Positions 35,195-44,557 of a stretch of 64,000 nt of DNA are shown one piece after another. This stretch comes from Burkholderiales bacterium. GTDB lineage: Bacteria > Pseudomonadota > Gammaproteobacteria > Burkholderiales > WYBJ01. The position numbers were made by a program, and so were the translations under genes. Numbering within the stretch: position 1 is the first letter of the stretch; each line of letters begins with the position of its first letter. The DNA is taken from contig JADLAC010000027.1 in the NCBI GenBank assembly GCA_020848435.1, positions 39,255 through 103,254 on the forward strand, given 5' to 3'. The notes under the pieces were generated by a model. It searched no databases, had not been told where the DNA came from, and saw only the letters and a program-made list of their open reading frames with translations.

Positions 35195-36826
35195 CTAAAT
35201 CGCTTCCGGCACCATCTCGATGGCGCCGCAGGGGCATTCGGCCGCGCACAGGCCGCAACCCTTGCAGTAATCGTAGTCGAAGCGGAAGCGAAGTCCAGGC
35301 CCGAGCTTCACGACGGCATTGTCCGGGCAGACGCCGTAGCAGTTGTCGCACTCGAAGCAGTTGCCGCAGGACAGGCAGCGCCGCGCCTCGAACATGGCAT
35401 TGCTCTCGTCTAGCCCGCCCTGGACCTCATCGAAGGTCGATTGGCGCCGCAGGATGTCGAGCGCGGGCTGGACGGTTTGCGGCGCATCGGCGTAGTACCA
35501 GGGATTGAGGCGGGCGAAGTCCGCCCGCTGGTGCTTCTCGCGCGGCTGGTAGGTCGTGCCGCGCAGCCAGGCGTCGATGTGGCGCGCGGCTTTCTTGCCG
35601 TGGCCGATAGCCACGGTGACGTTGCGCTCGGCCGGAACCATGTCGCCGCCCGCGAAAATCCCCGCATGCCCGGTCATCATGCCCGTATCCACCCGCACCA
35701 CGCCGTCCTCGACGGCCAGCCCGGGCACTGCCTCGAGCAACGACAGATCGACCTCCTGTCCGAGCGCCAACACGAGCGAATCCGCGGCGATGGTGTCGAG
35801 CTCGCCGGTCGGCTGCGGGAAGCCGTGCTGGTCGAGCACCATCCGCTCCACCGTGATGGCGCCGTCGCCGGCCTCGCGTATGGTGGCCAGCCACTTGATG
35901 AGGATCCCTTCCTGCAATGCCTCTTCGACTTCGAACTCGTGCGCAGGCATGCGTGCGCGCGTACGCCGGTAAACGATGATGGCTTCCTCGGCGCCGAGGC
36001 GCTTTGCGGTGCGCGCGACGTCGAGCGCGGTGTTGCCGCCGCCGTAGACCACCACGCGCCTGCCGAGCAGCGGCGGCTCCGCGCCCTCCATGCTGCGCAG
36101 CACCGACACGGCATCGAGCACTTTCGCGGCCGTCCCCGCCGGGATGTAGGTGCGCTTGGCAAGATGCGCGCCGACGGCGAGAAAGGCGGCATCGAAGCGG
36201 CCCGCGCGCATGCTGTCGAGAATCCGATGCACCTTGGTATCGAGGCGCAGCGCGATGCCCAGATCGAGAATCCGCGCGATCTCGGCATCGAGCACGTCAC
36301 GCGGCAGGCGATACTTCGGGATGCCGAAGCGCAGCATGCCGCCCGCCATCGGACCGGCCTCGTGAATCTCGACCTCGTGCCCGAACAGGGCCAGGTGATA
36401 GGCGGCCGCCAATCCCGACGGCCCGGCACCCACCACCAGCACGCGCTTGCCGCTGCGCGGCGCATCGCGCCGAAACCGCCAGCCATGGCTGCGCGCCTCG
36501 TCGCCGAGAAAGCGCTCGACCGCGTGGATCGAAACCGCCTGGTCGAGCTGGCCGCGATTGCAGGCCGGTTCGCAACTGTGATAGCAGACCCGCCCCATCA
36601 CGGCGGGCATCGGGTTGTCGCGCACCAGCACCCGCCAGGCCGCTTCGTAATCGCCCGACTCGGCGTGATAGAGCCAGCCCTGGATGTCTTCGCCGGCCGG
36701 GCAGGCGGCATTGCACGGCGGCAGGCGATCGACGTACACCGGGCGCGAAGTGCGCCACGAGCCCGTGTGGTTCGCGAGCGACGAGCCAACGTCGAGCGTG
36801 ATGGCGAAGGGTTTGTGCATGCTCAT
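35195..36826 (-). CDS. FAD/NAD(P)-binding subunit with fused ferredoxin, of a 2-oxoacid oxidoreductase
   Basis: A 543-residue GltD-like protein. The N-terminal region has the cluster cysteines of PPCNAACPAGEDIQGWL and GRVCYHSCEPACNRGQLD. The FAD motif VLVVGAGPSGLAAAYHLALF is at about 129-148. The NAD(P) motif VVVYGGGNTALDVARTAKRL is near the middle, and IFAGGDMVPAERNVT closes the FAD site. The last 60 residues are a two-[4Fe-4S] ferredoxin domain (Cys484, 487, 490, 496, 500 and Cys521, 524, 527, 531). Such a chain links a 2-oxoacid:ferredoxin-type core to NAD(P)+, as PadH does in phenylglyoxylate:NAD+ oxidoreductase. It overlaps the beta-subunit gene by four bases. The fused ferredoxin replaces the separate delta subunit. 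Confidence 0.88.
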   Translation of the reverse strand: MSMHKPFAITLDVGSSLANHTGSWRTSRPVYVDRLPPCNAACPAGEDIQGWLYHAESGDYEAAWRVLVRDNPMPAVMGRVCYHSCEPACNRGQLDQAVSIHAVERFLGDEARSHGWRFRRDAPRSGKRVLVVGAGPSGLAAAYHLALFGHEVEIHEAGPMAGGMLRFGIPKYRLPRDVLDAEIARILDLGIALRLDTKVHRILDSMRAGRFDAAFLAVGAHLAKRTYIPAGTAAKVLDAVSVLRSMEGAEPPLLGRRVVVYGGGNTALDVARTAKRLGAEEAIIVYRRTRARMPAHEFEVEEALQEGILIKWLATIREAGDGAITVERMVLDQHGFPQPTGELDTIAADSLVLALGQEVDLSLLEAVPGLAVEDGVVRVDTGMMTGHAGIFAGGDMVPAERNVTVAIGHGKKAARHIDAWLRGTTYQPREKHQRADFARLNPWYYADAPQTVQPALDILRRQSTFDEVQGGLDESNAMFEARRCLSCGNCFECDNCYGVCPDNAVVKLGPGLRFRFDYDYCKGCGLCAAECPCGAIEMVPEAI

Positions 36827-37866
36827 GCGTCGCTCCCGCTGCGCAGCGCGTCGAGCGCGCCGGCGTCCCAGGGGCGCTCCTCGTACAGGCCGAAGCGGCG
36901 GATGTTGCGATTGGCGAGCCGCTGTATGCGCGTGATCACCTCGCGTCGCGGCTCAGGCATAAACAGGTGCGCGAAGCGCTTCTGCGGCCGCAGGTAGTCC
37001 TCCACCGGCAGCGGCTTGCGCAGCTTCAGCGTGCGCGTGATCTCGCCGTATTCGGCTTCGTACACCGGAAAGAGCCCCGTCTCCTTGGCCAGACGCGCGA
37101 TGCGGATGGTCTCGTCCGGCGCGGTCCCCCAGCCGAGCGGGCAAGGCACGAGAATGTGCACGTAGCGAGCACCGCGAAAAGCCATCGCGCGCTGCACCTT
37201 CGCTTCGAGGTCGCGCAAATCGGCGACCGTGGCGGTGGCCACGTAGGGGATGCCGTGCGCCATCGCGATCCACGGCAGGTTCTTGCCCTGACCGAAGACG
37301 TTGCCCGGCTCCGGACCGTGTACGGCGGTGGTCGCGGTGCGCGCCGCCGGCGGCGTCGCGGAGGAGCGCTGCACGCCCGTATTCATGTAGGCCTCGTTGT
37401 CGTAGCAGATATAGAGCACGTCGTCGTTGCGCTCGAACATCCCCGACAGGCAACCAAAGCCGATATCGGTCGTGCCGCCGTCGCCGCCCTGGGCCACTAC
37501 CCGCACATCGCCTTGGCCCTTCACCTTGAGCGCCGCCGCGATACCGGTCGCCACGGCCGCCACATTGCCGAACAGCGAGTGAATCCACGGAATCTGCCAC
37601 GAGGTCTCGGGATACGGCGTGGAGAAGACTTCCAGGCAGCCGGTGGCATTGGCGGCGATCAACCGGCCGCCGCTTGCGCGCATGGCGGCATCGATCGCAT
37701 AGCGCGCTCCCAATGCTTCGCCGCAGCCTTGGCAAGCGCGGTGGCCGCAGTTGAGGGCGTTGGCGCGCCGCGGGTCGGCCTGGACGCTGCGCTCGTGCGG
37801 CGCCAACAGCCGATTGCCGACGGTGAAGGTATCGGTCTGGTAGAACTTGATGGGCTGCGTGCTCAT
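36823..37866 (-). CDS. 2-oxoacid oxidoreductase, beta subunit (ThDP-binding)
   Basis: A 347-residue ThDP subunit of the pyruvate:ferredoxin oxidoreductase superfamily. Cluster cysteines are in ACQGCGEALG (Cys45, Cys48) and NATGCLEVFS (Cys77), with a fourth probably in LVPCPLGWG. The ThDP/Mg motif is GGDGGTTDIGFG at about 127-138, continuing with YDNEAYMNTGVQRSSATP, which closely follows archaeal and bacterial pyruvate/2-oxoacid enzymes. The ATG at 37866 is used; a longer frame into the alpha gene is a shadow. It lies seven bases after the alpha gene. The substrate is undetermined: pyruvate, phenylglyoxylate, glyoxylate or oxalate are candidates. Confidence 0.92.
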   Translation of the reverse strand: MSTQPIKFYQTDTFTVGNRLLAPHERSVQADPRRANALNCGHRACQGCGEALGARYAIDAAMRASGGRLIAANATGCLEVFSTPYPETSWQIPWIHSLFGNVAAVATGIAAALKVKGQGDVRVVAQGGDGGTTDIGFGCLSGMFERNDDVLYICYDNEAYMNTGVQRSSATPPAARTATTAVHGPEPGNVFGQGKNLPWIAMAHGIPYVATATVADLRDLEAKVQRAMAFRGARYVHILVPCPLGWGTAPDETIRIARLAKETGLFPVYEAEYGEITRTLKLRKPLPVEDYLRPQKRFAHLFMPEPRREVITRIQRLANRNIRRFGLYEERPWDAGALDALRSGSDA

Positions 37867-37873
37867 GACTTGC

Positions 37874-39127
37874 TCATGCGATGCGTCCACCGACCATGCC
37901 GATATCGCGCAGCAGCGCCTCGGCGAGCGGACCCGAGCGGCGCGTCTCGCGCTCGCGTTGCAGCGCCCGGTTGACCGCGTCCCAGTCGAGATCGAGGAAA
38001 GTGACGGGATCGAGCGCATCGCGCTCGGCATCGAGCATCAGCTTGGCGAGCGACTTGCGGGTGATGGCGCGCCCACCGAGTCCTGCGATCACGGTGTAGC
38101 CGTGCAGGTGCACCCCGGAGAGCGCCACGCGCACATTGGTCGAAACGATGCCGCCGATGCCCACCGCCAGGCTTTTCTCGATCACGACCACGCGTTGCGC
38201 GCGTTCCAGGTACCCGCGCACCTCCGCCAGTGGAAACGGGCGAAACGAGGTGATACCGAGCACGCCTATGCGATGGCCGTCCGCGCGCAGCTCATCCACC
38301 GTATCCTTGATGGTACCGAGGACCGAGCCCAGCGCCACCACCACCGTGCCGGCATCGGCGATGCGATAAGGGTGCACCAGTCCGCCCGAGTCGCGTCCGA
38401 ACGCGCGCTTGAATTCCGCGGCCAGCGCCGGAATGCGCTCTAGCGCCTGGAGCTGCTTCGCGTGCGCGAGGTAGCGAACCTCGGCGAACGCTTCCGGGCC
38501 GACCATGGCGCCGATCGATACCGGCTCGCTCGGATCGAGCACTTGCCGCGGTTCGTAGGCGGGCAGAAACGCATCGACCTGCGCCTGCGTGGGCATGTCC
38601 AGGCGCTCGTAGGCGTGGGTGAGGATGAAGCCGTCCATGCATACCATCACCGGCAAGGACAGCTCCTCGCCCAGGCGAAACGCCTGGATATGCAGATCGA
38701 GCGCCTCCTGGTTGGTCTCGGCGAACAGCATGATCCAGCCGCAGTCGCGCTGCGACATGGCATCCGAATGGTCGTTCCAGATATTGATCGGCGCGCCGAT
38801 GGCCCGATTGGCGACCGTCATGACGATCGGCAAGCCCAGGCCGGCCGCGTTGTAGACCGCCTCCACCATATAGAGCAGTCCCTGGCTCGCGGTCGCGGTG
38901 TACGCGCGCGCGCCGGCCGCCGATGCCCCGATAGCCACCGACATCGCGGCGAATTCGCTTTCGACATTGATGAATTCGCACGGGCTGAGCGAGCCCGCTT
39001 TGACCAGCTCGCCGAGGGCCTCGACGATATGGGTCTGCGGCGAAATCGGGTAGGCGCAAATCGCCTCGGGGCGGCACAGCGCGACCGCCTCCGCGACCGC
39101 GCGCGAGCCTTCCATCTGCCTAAGCAT
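37874..39127 (-). CDS. 2-oxoacid oxidoreductase, alpha subunit
   Basis: A 417-residue alpha chain. The substrate-side motif is ICAYPISPQTHIVEALGELV, corresponding to YPITPQT in archaeal pyruvate enzymes, with Ser for Thr. INVESEFAAMSVAIGASAAGARAYTATASQGL and RAIGAPINIWNDHSDAMSQRDCGWI are standard family blocks, followed by the transketolase C-terminal-like domain (VVALGSVLGTIKDTVDEL). It overlaps the gamma gene by eight bases. The motif set shows a functional 2-oxoacid oxidoreductase but does not settle the substrate. An upstream operon promoter with an Fnr-type box links it to the oxalate/formate genes. Confidence 0.93.
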   Translation of the reverse strand: MLRQMEGSRAVAEAVALCRPEAICAYPISPQTHIVEALGELVKAGSLSPCEFINVESEFAAMSVAIGASAAGARAYTATASQGLLYMVEAVYNAAGLGLPIVMTVANRAIGAPINIWNDHSDAMSQRDCGWIMLFAETNQEALDLHIQAFRLGEELSLPVMVCMDGFILTHAYERLDMPTQAQVDAFLPAYEPRQVLDPSEPVSIGAMVGPEAFAEVRYLAHAKQLQALERIPALAAEFKRAFGRDSGGLVHPYRIADAGTVVVALGSVLGTIKDTVDELRADGHRIGVLGITSFRPFPLAEVRGYLERAQRVVVIEKSLAVGIGGIVSTNVRVALSGVHLHGYTVIAGLGGRAITRKSLAKLMLDAERDALDPVTFLDLDWDAVNRALQRERETRRSGPLAEALLRDIGMVGGRIA

Positions 39128-39704
39128 GATCGAGCGCCCGCTGCATTTCCGCGCGCACGATGGCGTGCGCTTCCATCGCTGCCGCGACGTTCGCGGCAGC
39201 GACCTGCGGCGGAAACTTTTCGCGAATGGCGGCGCATACCGATTCGATGCGCACGATCCCCGTCACCGCGGCGAACCCGCCGAGCAGCGGCACGTTGGCG
39301 ACCGCACGCCCCACGTGGCGTAGTGCCAGCTCGGTCGCCGGTACCGTGCACAGCCGCCCACGAGCGCGTCCCTCGACCACGCCGCCGATGCCCAGCTCAT
39401 CGAAGCTGCGGGTGGTGTTGATGAGGATGTAGCCCGCGGGATCGAGGCCGGCGAACACGTCGACCTGGTGCAGCAAGGTCGGGTCCTGGATGATAAGGGC
39501 ATCGGGCTCCATGATGGGCTCGCGCAGCCGGATCTCCTTGTCGTCGATGCGGCAGTAGGCGAGTACCGGCGCGCCGGTGCGCTCGGATCCGAAGCTGGGG
39601 AAGGCTTGCGCATGCGCACCTTCGAGGAAAGCCGCGACCGAGAGCAATTCGGCCGCGCTGACCGCGCCCTGGCCGCCCCGCCCGTGGATCCGTACCTGGA
39701 ACAT
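39120..39704 (-). CDS. 2-oxoacid oxidoreductase, gamma subunit
   Basis: A 194-residue gamma chain beginning MFQVRIHGRGGQGAVSAAELL, the hallmark G-R-G-G-Q-G motif of POR/KOR gamma subunits. AQAFPSFGSERTGAPVLAYCRI and ALIIQDPTLLHQVDVFAGL follow. It is the first gene of a gamma-alpha-beta-FAD operon. GGAAG lies nine bases before the ATG, and a promoter with an Fnr-type box lies at 39749-39789. Confidence 0.93.
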   Translation of the reverse strand: MFQVRIHGRGGQGAVSAAELLSVAAFLEGAHAQAFPSFGSERTGAPVLAYCRIDDKEIRLREPIMEPDALIIQDPTLLHQVDVFAGLDPAGYILINTTRSFDELGIGGVVEGRARGRLCTVPATELALRHVGRAVANVPLLGGFAAVTGIVRIESVCAAIREKFPPQVAAANVAAAMEAHAIVRAEMQRALDHA

Positions 39705-39748
39705 CGGCTGCGCTTCCGCAAACGACGCGCATCGGCGCCGGCAGGGTG

Positions 39749-39789
39749 ATTCTTTCTCTTGCGGCGAACGGCAGCTTGACGCAGATCAA
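39749..39789 (-). promoter_or_regulatory. 2-oxoacid oxidoreductase operon promoter with Crp/Fnr-type box
   Basis: TTGACGCAGATCAA (39776-39789), in gene direction TTGAT-CTGC-GTCAA, has both half-sites intact. A -10 candidate AAGAAT on the minus strand at 39749-39754 lies 21 bases away, two bases closer than in the oxc, fhs and sucC promoters. The predicted start near 39742 leaves a 37-base leader. Confidence 0.62.
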
Positions 39790-39811
39790 AGGAAATCGGG
39801 GAGCAAAGAAA

Positions 39812-39891
39812 AACCGGGGACAGGCAGGCCACGTTTCCCGCGACGTTGGGGCGATGTTTGTCCGACACGCCAGCGTGGTCAGTCCCCGGTT
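39812..39891. repeat. REP-like palindromic element, copy A
   Basis: An 80-base element with 10-base perfect inverted ends AACCGGGGAC (39812-39821) and GTCCCCGGTT (39882-39891), followed inward by CCACG/CGTGG. It shares GCGATGTTTG-y-CCGAC and GGTC-GTCCCCGG with the element at 57681-57774, and the GGGGACAG/CCACGTTT core with a fragment near 62681. Elements with GGGGACAGACCACGTTTTC cores are widespread in proteobacteria and often linked to RAYT transposases; no such gene is in this window. Confidence 0.62.
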
Positions 39892-39908
39892 GGTTCTTGC
39901 GGCGTCGC

Positions 39909-41168
39909 TCAACGCGACCTGGTGCGCACGCTGAATCCGAGCAGCGCCAGCGTCACTGCAAGCAGTACCGTGGCGCTCAACGCAAGCGAGTAATGAATTC
40001 CGATCAGGCTCCCCAGCATGCCGACGCTTATGCCGCTGAATGCGCGCAAGCCGAGCGAGGCCATGCCGAAGAGCCCGATGACCCGGCCGCGGATCGGCTC
40101 GGGAGCGCGCAACTGCACCAGGGTCTGCGCCATGGCATTGAAGGCGAGATAGAAAAAGCCGGCGGCGAACAACAGCACCAGCGCGACCGGGTAGCTTGGC
40201 GCCACCGCGAAGCCGCCGATGCACACACACCACAGCATGGTGAGCACGAAGGCCGTGCGCGGATCGGCGCGCAGCAGGCCGCGGCTTTCGAGCACCAGCC
40301 CCGCGAGCAACGCCCCGGCCGCATCCGCGCTGAGCAGCAGGCTGTAGCTGAGGCCGGCATGGCCGTGGCCGAGATGGGTGGCGAATTCCGGCATCTGCGC
40401 TTGATACGCGCTGCCGACGAACAACGACGCGCCGCCGGCGAGCAGGATCATCGCGACGATGGTGCGATCGGCGGCGACCTCGCGCCCCAGCGCGATCACG
40501 TCGGCCAATCCACGCGCGACCGCTGCCTTGCGCGGCAAGGCGCCCGGGCGCGCGCGCCAGCCGTACGGCGCTCGCCACAACCAGAACAGCAGCGGCAGGT
40601 AGATGATCACGTTCACGATGATGCCCCACGGCGGGCCGAACGCGAGCATCAGGACCCCGCCGATCGCCGGCCCCAGCAGCATGCCGAGGTAGCGCGATGT
40701 CGCGGTCAAGCGCACCGCGCTTTGCAGTTGCGCCTGCCCCACGATGTCGTGGACGAGGAGCTGGGCTGCCGGCAGCCATAACACGCCGGCCAGCCCGTGC
40801 ACCGTCAGCAATACCGCCGCATGCCACATCTGGAGCGAGTCGCTCAGGAACAGCACGCCCCAGGCAGCCGAGACTGCCATGAAGAAGAGCATCCCGAGCT
40901 GGATGATGCGGCGCGGATCGAAGCGGTCGGCCAGCGCACCGGAATACACCGAGAACAACAGGAACGGCAGCCAATGCGTCAGCACGGCGATCCCGCCGAG
41001 CGTCGGCGAGTGAAACTTCTGGTACATGATCCAGTAGCTGATGACGTGCTCGATGCTGTCGGCCATCATCGCCAGCGCGGAGGTGACGAAATAGCGCCGA
41101 AAGCCCGCATGGCGCAGCGCTGCGAACGATTGCACGGGCAGCGTTCGGGCGTGAGTCGTGGTGCTCAC
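39909..41168 (-). CDS. MFS transporter
   Basis: A 419-residue carrier with about 12 segments. SGALADRFDPRRIIQLGMLF is the MFS loop 2-3 motif. The general pattern (MADSIEHVISYWIMYQKFHS near the start, ATSRYLGMLLGPAIGGVLML in segment 5) resembles the enterobactin exporter EntS-like/DUF894 MFS group. The start is GTG at 41168. It lies 72 bases downstream of the CinA-like gene on the same strand and might be the last gene of that operon. Substrate unknown. Confidence 0.85.
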   Translation of the reverse strand: MSTTTHARTLPVQSFAALRHAGFRRYFVTSALAMMADSIEHVISYWIMYQKFHSPTLGGIAVLTHWLPFLLFSVYSGALADRFDPRRIIQLGMLFFMAVSAAWGVLFLSDSLQMWHAAVLLTVHGLAGVLWLPAAQLLVHDIVGQAQLQSAVRLTATSRYLGMLLGPAIGGVLMLAFGPPWGIIVNVIIYLPLLFWLWRAPYGWRARPGALPRKAAVARGLADVIALGREVAADRTIVAMILLAGGASLFVGSAYQAQMPEFATHLGHGHAGLSYSLLLSADAAGALLAGLVLESRGLLRADPRTAFVLTMLWCVCIGGFAVAPSYPVALVLLFAAGFFYLAFNAMAQTLVQLRAPEPIRGRVIGLFGMASLGLRAFSGISVGMLGSLIGIHYSLALSATVLLAVTLALLGFSVRTRSR

Positions 41169-41240
41169 GCGCCGAAGCTCTCGCGCCCTGGGTCCGAAGG
41201 TCGGCGCACATTCGCAGCCGCGCTTGCAGCGTTGGTCATG

Positions 41241-41996
41241 TCAGCGACGAGCCGCGTCTTCGAACGGGAAGCCGAGGGCGCGCACCTCAGCACGCATCTG
41301 CGCGATCGCGGCCTCGACTTGCGCCGGATCGCCGCGCACTCCGAGCTCGACGTGGCGGCGGGTGGCATTCGGCCCCATCGAGGGCAAGCTGAACGCCTTC
41401 AGCATGTCGAAGCCGCGCTCGACCGACTCCATCGCGGGAATGAGCTGCGACTCGCCGGCCTCGTAGACGAAGATCGATGCCTCGGCCCAGCGATCGCGAT
41501 CGAACAGCGCACGGTAGCGCGTATCGAGCACCCATTCGATCATCGGCCAAGCCATCTGCGGGAAGCCGGGAACGAAATGGTGATCGCGGATGCTGAATCC
41601 CGGAATGCGATTGAACGGGTTGGGGATGATCTCGCAGCCCGCGGGAAAATCACCCATGCGCAGCCGCTGCGGCGTGATGCCGGTGCCGAAGCGCGCGCGG
41701 ATCTCGCGCTCGGCGTCGGGATGCAAGGCGAGCGGCAGCGCGAGCGCCGCAGCGGCGCACTGGCGGGTATGGTCGTCCGGGGTCGCGCCGATGCCGCCGA
41801 AGCTGAACACGATGTCCGCGCGCTCGAAGCTGCGCTTGAGCGCCGCGGTGAGCCGCTCGGGATCGTCACCGTGATATTCGGCCCACGCCAGGCGCAGGCC
41901 GCGCTTGGCGAGCGCCTCGATCGCGAACGACAGATGCTTGTCCTGGCGCTTGCCGACCAGGATCTCGTCGCCGATGATGATCGCACCGAAAGCCAT
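41241..41996 (-). CDS. CinA-like molybdopterin-binding-fold protein
   Basis: A 251-residue protein with the MoaB/Mog-like fold found at the N-terminus of CinA. AIIIGDEILVGKRQDKHLSF and DIVFSFGGIGATPDDHTRQ are the standard CinA/MoCF signature segments. The C-terminal nicotinamide-nucleotide amidase domain of full CinA is missing; instead about 80 residues follow that I do not recognise. Such proteins are often annotated competence/damage-inducible or molybdopterin-binding, but their reaction is uncertain. The start lies two bases after the SDR stop codon, so the two are surely cotranscribed. Confidence 0.86.
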   Translation of the reverse strand: MAFGAIIIGDEILVGKRQDKHLSFAIEALAKRGLRLAWAEYHGDDPERLTAALKRSFERADIVFSFGGIGATPDDHTRQCAAAALALPLALHPDAEREIRARFGTGITPQRLRMGDFPAGCEIIPNPFNRIPGFSIRDHHFVPGFPQMAWPMIEWVLDTRYRALFDRDRWAEASIFVYEAGESQLIPAMESVERGFDMLKAFSLPSMGPNATRRHVELGVRGDPAQVEAAIAQMRAEVRALGFPFEDAARR

Positions 41997-41998
41997 CT

Positions 41999-42763
41999 CT
42001 ACATCATCACCTTGCCGCCGTTGGTATCCAGCACGGTGCCGTTCAGATAGGACGCCGCATCGGAGGCGAGGAAAACCACGACCGCAGCGTGCTCCTGCGG
42101 ATCGGGCAGACGCTTCATCGGCACCTGGGCCGAGATCTGCGCGATGTTCTCCGCGCTGCGCAGCGCGCGCACCCGCGGGGTCAGGGTGGTGATCGGCGCG
42201 ACCGAATTGCAGGTGATGCCGTGCTCGCCCAGCGTATAGGCGAGAAAACGCGTGAGCTGGATCACCCCGGCCTTGGAAGCGGCATAGGCCGGCGAGGTCG
42301 AGCTCGAGATGGTGCGCCCGGAAATCGACGCGATGGTCACGATGCGCCCTGCCGGCGATCGCTTGAGGTGGGGAATCGCGGCCTTGCAGCAGAGGAAGGT
42401 CCCGCGAAGATTGAGCGCGACGGTGCGATCCCATTCCTCCACCGGCATGTCCTCGACGTTCGCGAGCCGGCCGTAGCCCCCGGCGGAGGTCACGAGCACG
42501 TCGAGACCGCCCCACTCGGATACGATGCGCGCGATGGCCGCATTCACGCTGGCTTCAGCGGTGACGTCGGTTTGAATGGCCATCGCCTTGCCGCCCCCCG
42601 CGGTCATTGCGCGCACCACCTCGGCGGCGCCCGGCGCGTCGATATCGAGCGCCGCCACCCGCGCGCCCTGCGCGGCGAACGCGCGCGCGGTGCACGCCCC
42701 GATGCCCTGGGCCGCACCCGTCACTGCCACGACCCGTCCGGAAAGCTCCGGGTAGATTGCCAT
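41999..42763 (-). CDS. Short-chain dehydrogenase/reductase
   Basis: A 254-residue classical SDR. VVAVTGAAQGIGACTARAFA (cofactor), VTSAGGYG (NAG-like motif with Ser for Asn), Ser of ASISG, and YAASK catalytic Tyr/Lys are present; the C-terminus VLDTNGGKVMM is usual. ALDID after the second strand suggests NAD(H) preference. The ATG at 42763 follows GGAGATCGAG. It is the middle gene of an M20 peptidase-SDR-CinA-like operon. Substrate unknown. Confidence 0.9.
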   Translation of the reverse strand: MAIYPELSGRVVAVTGAAQGIGACTARAFAAQGARVAALDIDAPGAAEVVRAMTAGGGKAMAIQTDVTAEASVNAAIARIVSEWGGLDVLVTSAGGYGRLANVEDMPVEEWDRTVALNLRGTFLCCKAAIPHLKRSPAGRIVTIASISGRTISSSTSPAYAASKAGVIQLTRFLAYTLGEHGITCNSVAPITTLTPRVRALRSAENIAQISAQVPMKRLPDPQEHAAVVVFLASDAASYLNGTVLDTNGGKVMM

Positions 42764-42777
42764 CTCGATCTCCAAAG

Positions 42778-44199
<1,422 letters not shown>

Positions 44200-44557
44200 T
44201 GGCGGGGCGGTGGCCGAAGCATATCAGGTCGCTTCGCGCGCGAACGATGGCACTGATACTGCGTGCGCGCAGCCGCCCCGCGGGACGGATGCAACGGACC
44301 ATCGTATGAGGGATGGCCGGACCTTCGCCAACGGCCGCGGCGAGTACAGCTCGGCCGAGCTTCCCACCCTCGAGGAGCCCGAATTCAAGTTCGACCCGCG
44401 GCGCAAAGCGTCGTCCACCTCGGAAATCATGGTGGCCATGAACGCAATACAGCGCAGTCGTCGCGCAACAGATCGCACCGGCGCGTTGACCTCGGCCCTG
44501 GGCTACCGCACACTGCGGGAGCGGACCCATAGCGTCGCGGCCAGCGGGAGATCGGGC
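44200..44557. other. Divergent intergenic region of the M20 and GMC genes
   Basis: These 358 bases separate the divergent M20 peptidase and GMC genes. An open frame extends upstream of the GMC start but has no GMC family resemblance. A minus-strand frame (44224-44478) gives an 84-residue product I do not recognise. No clear promoter or operator was identified. Confidence 0.5.
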
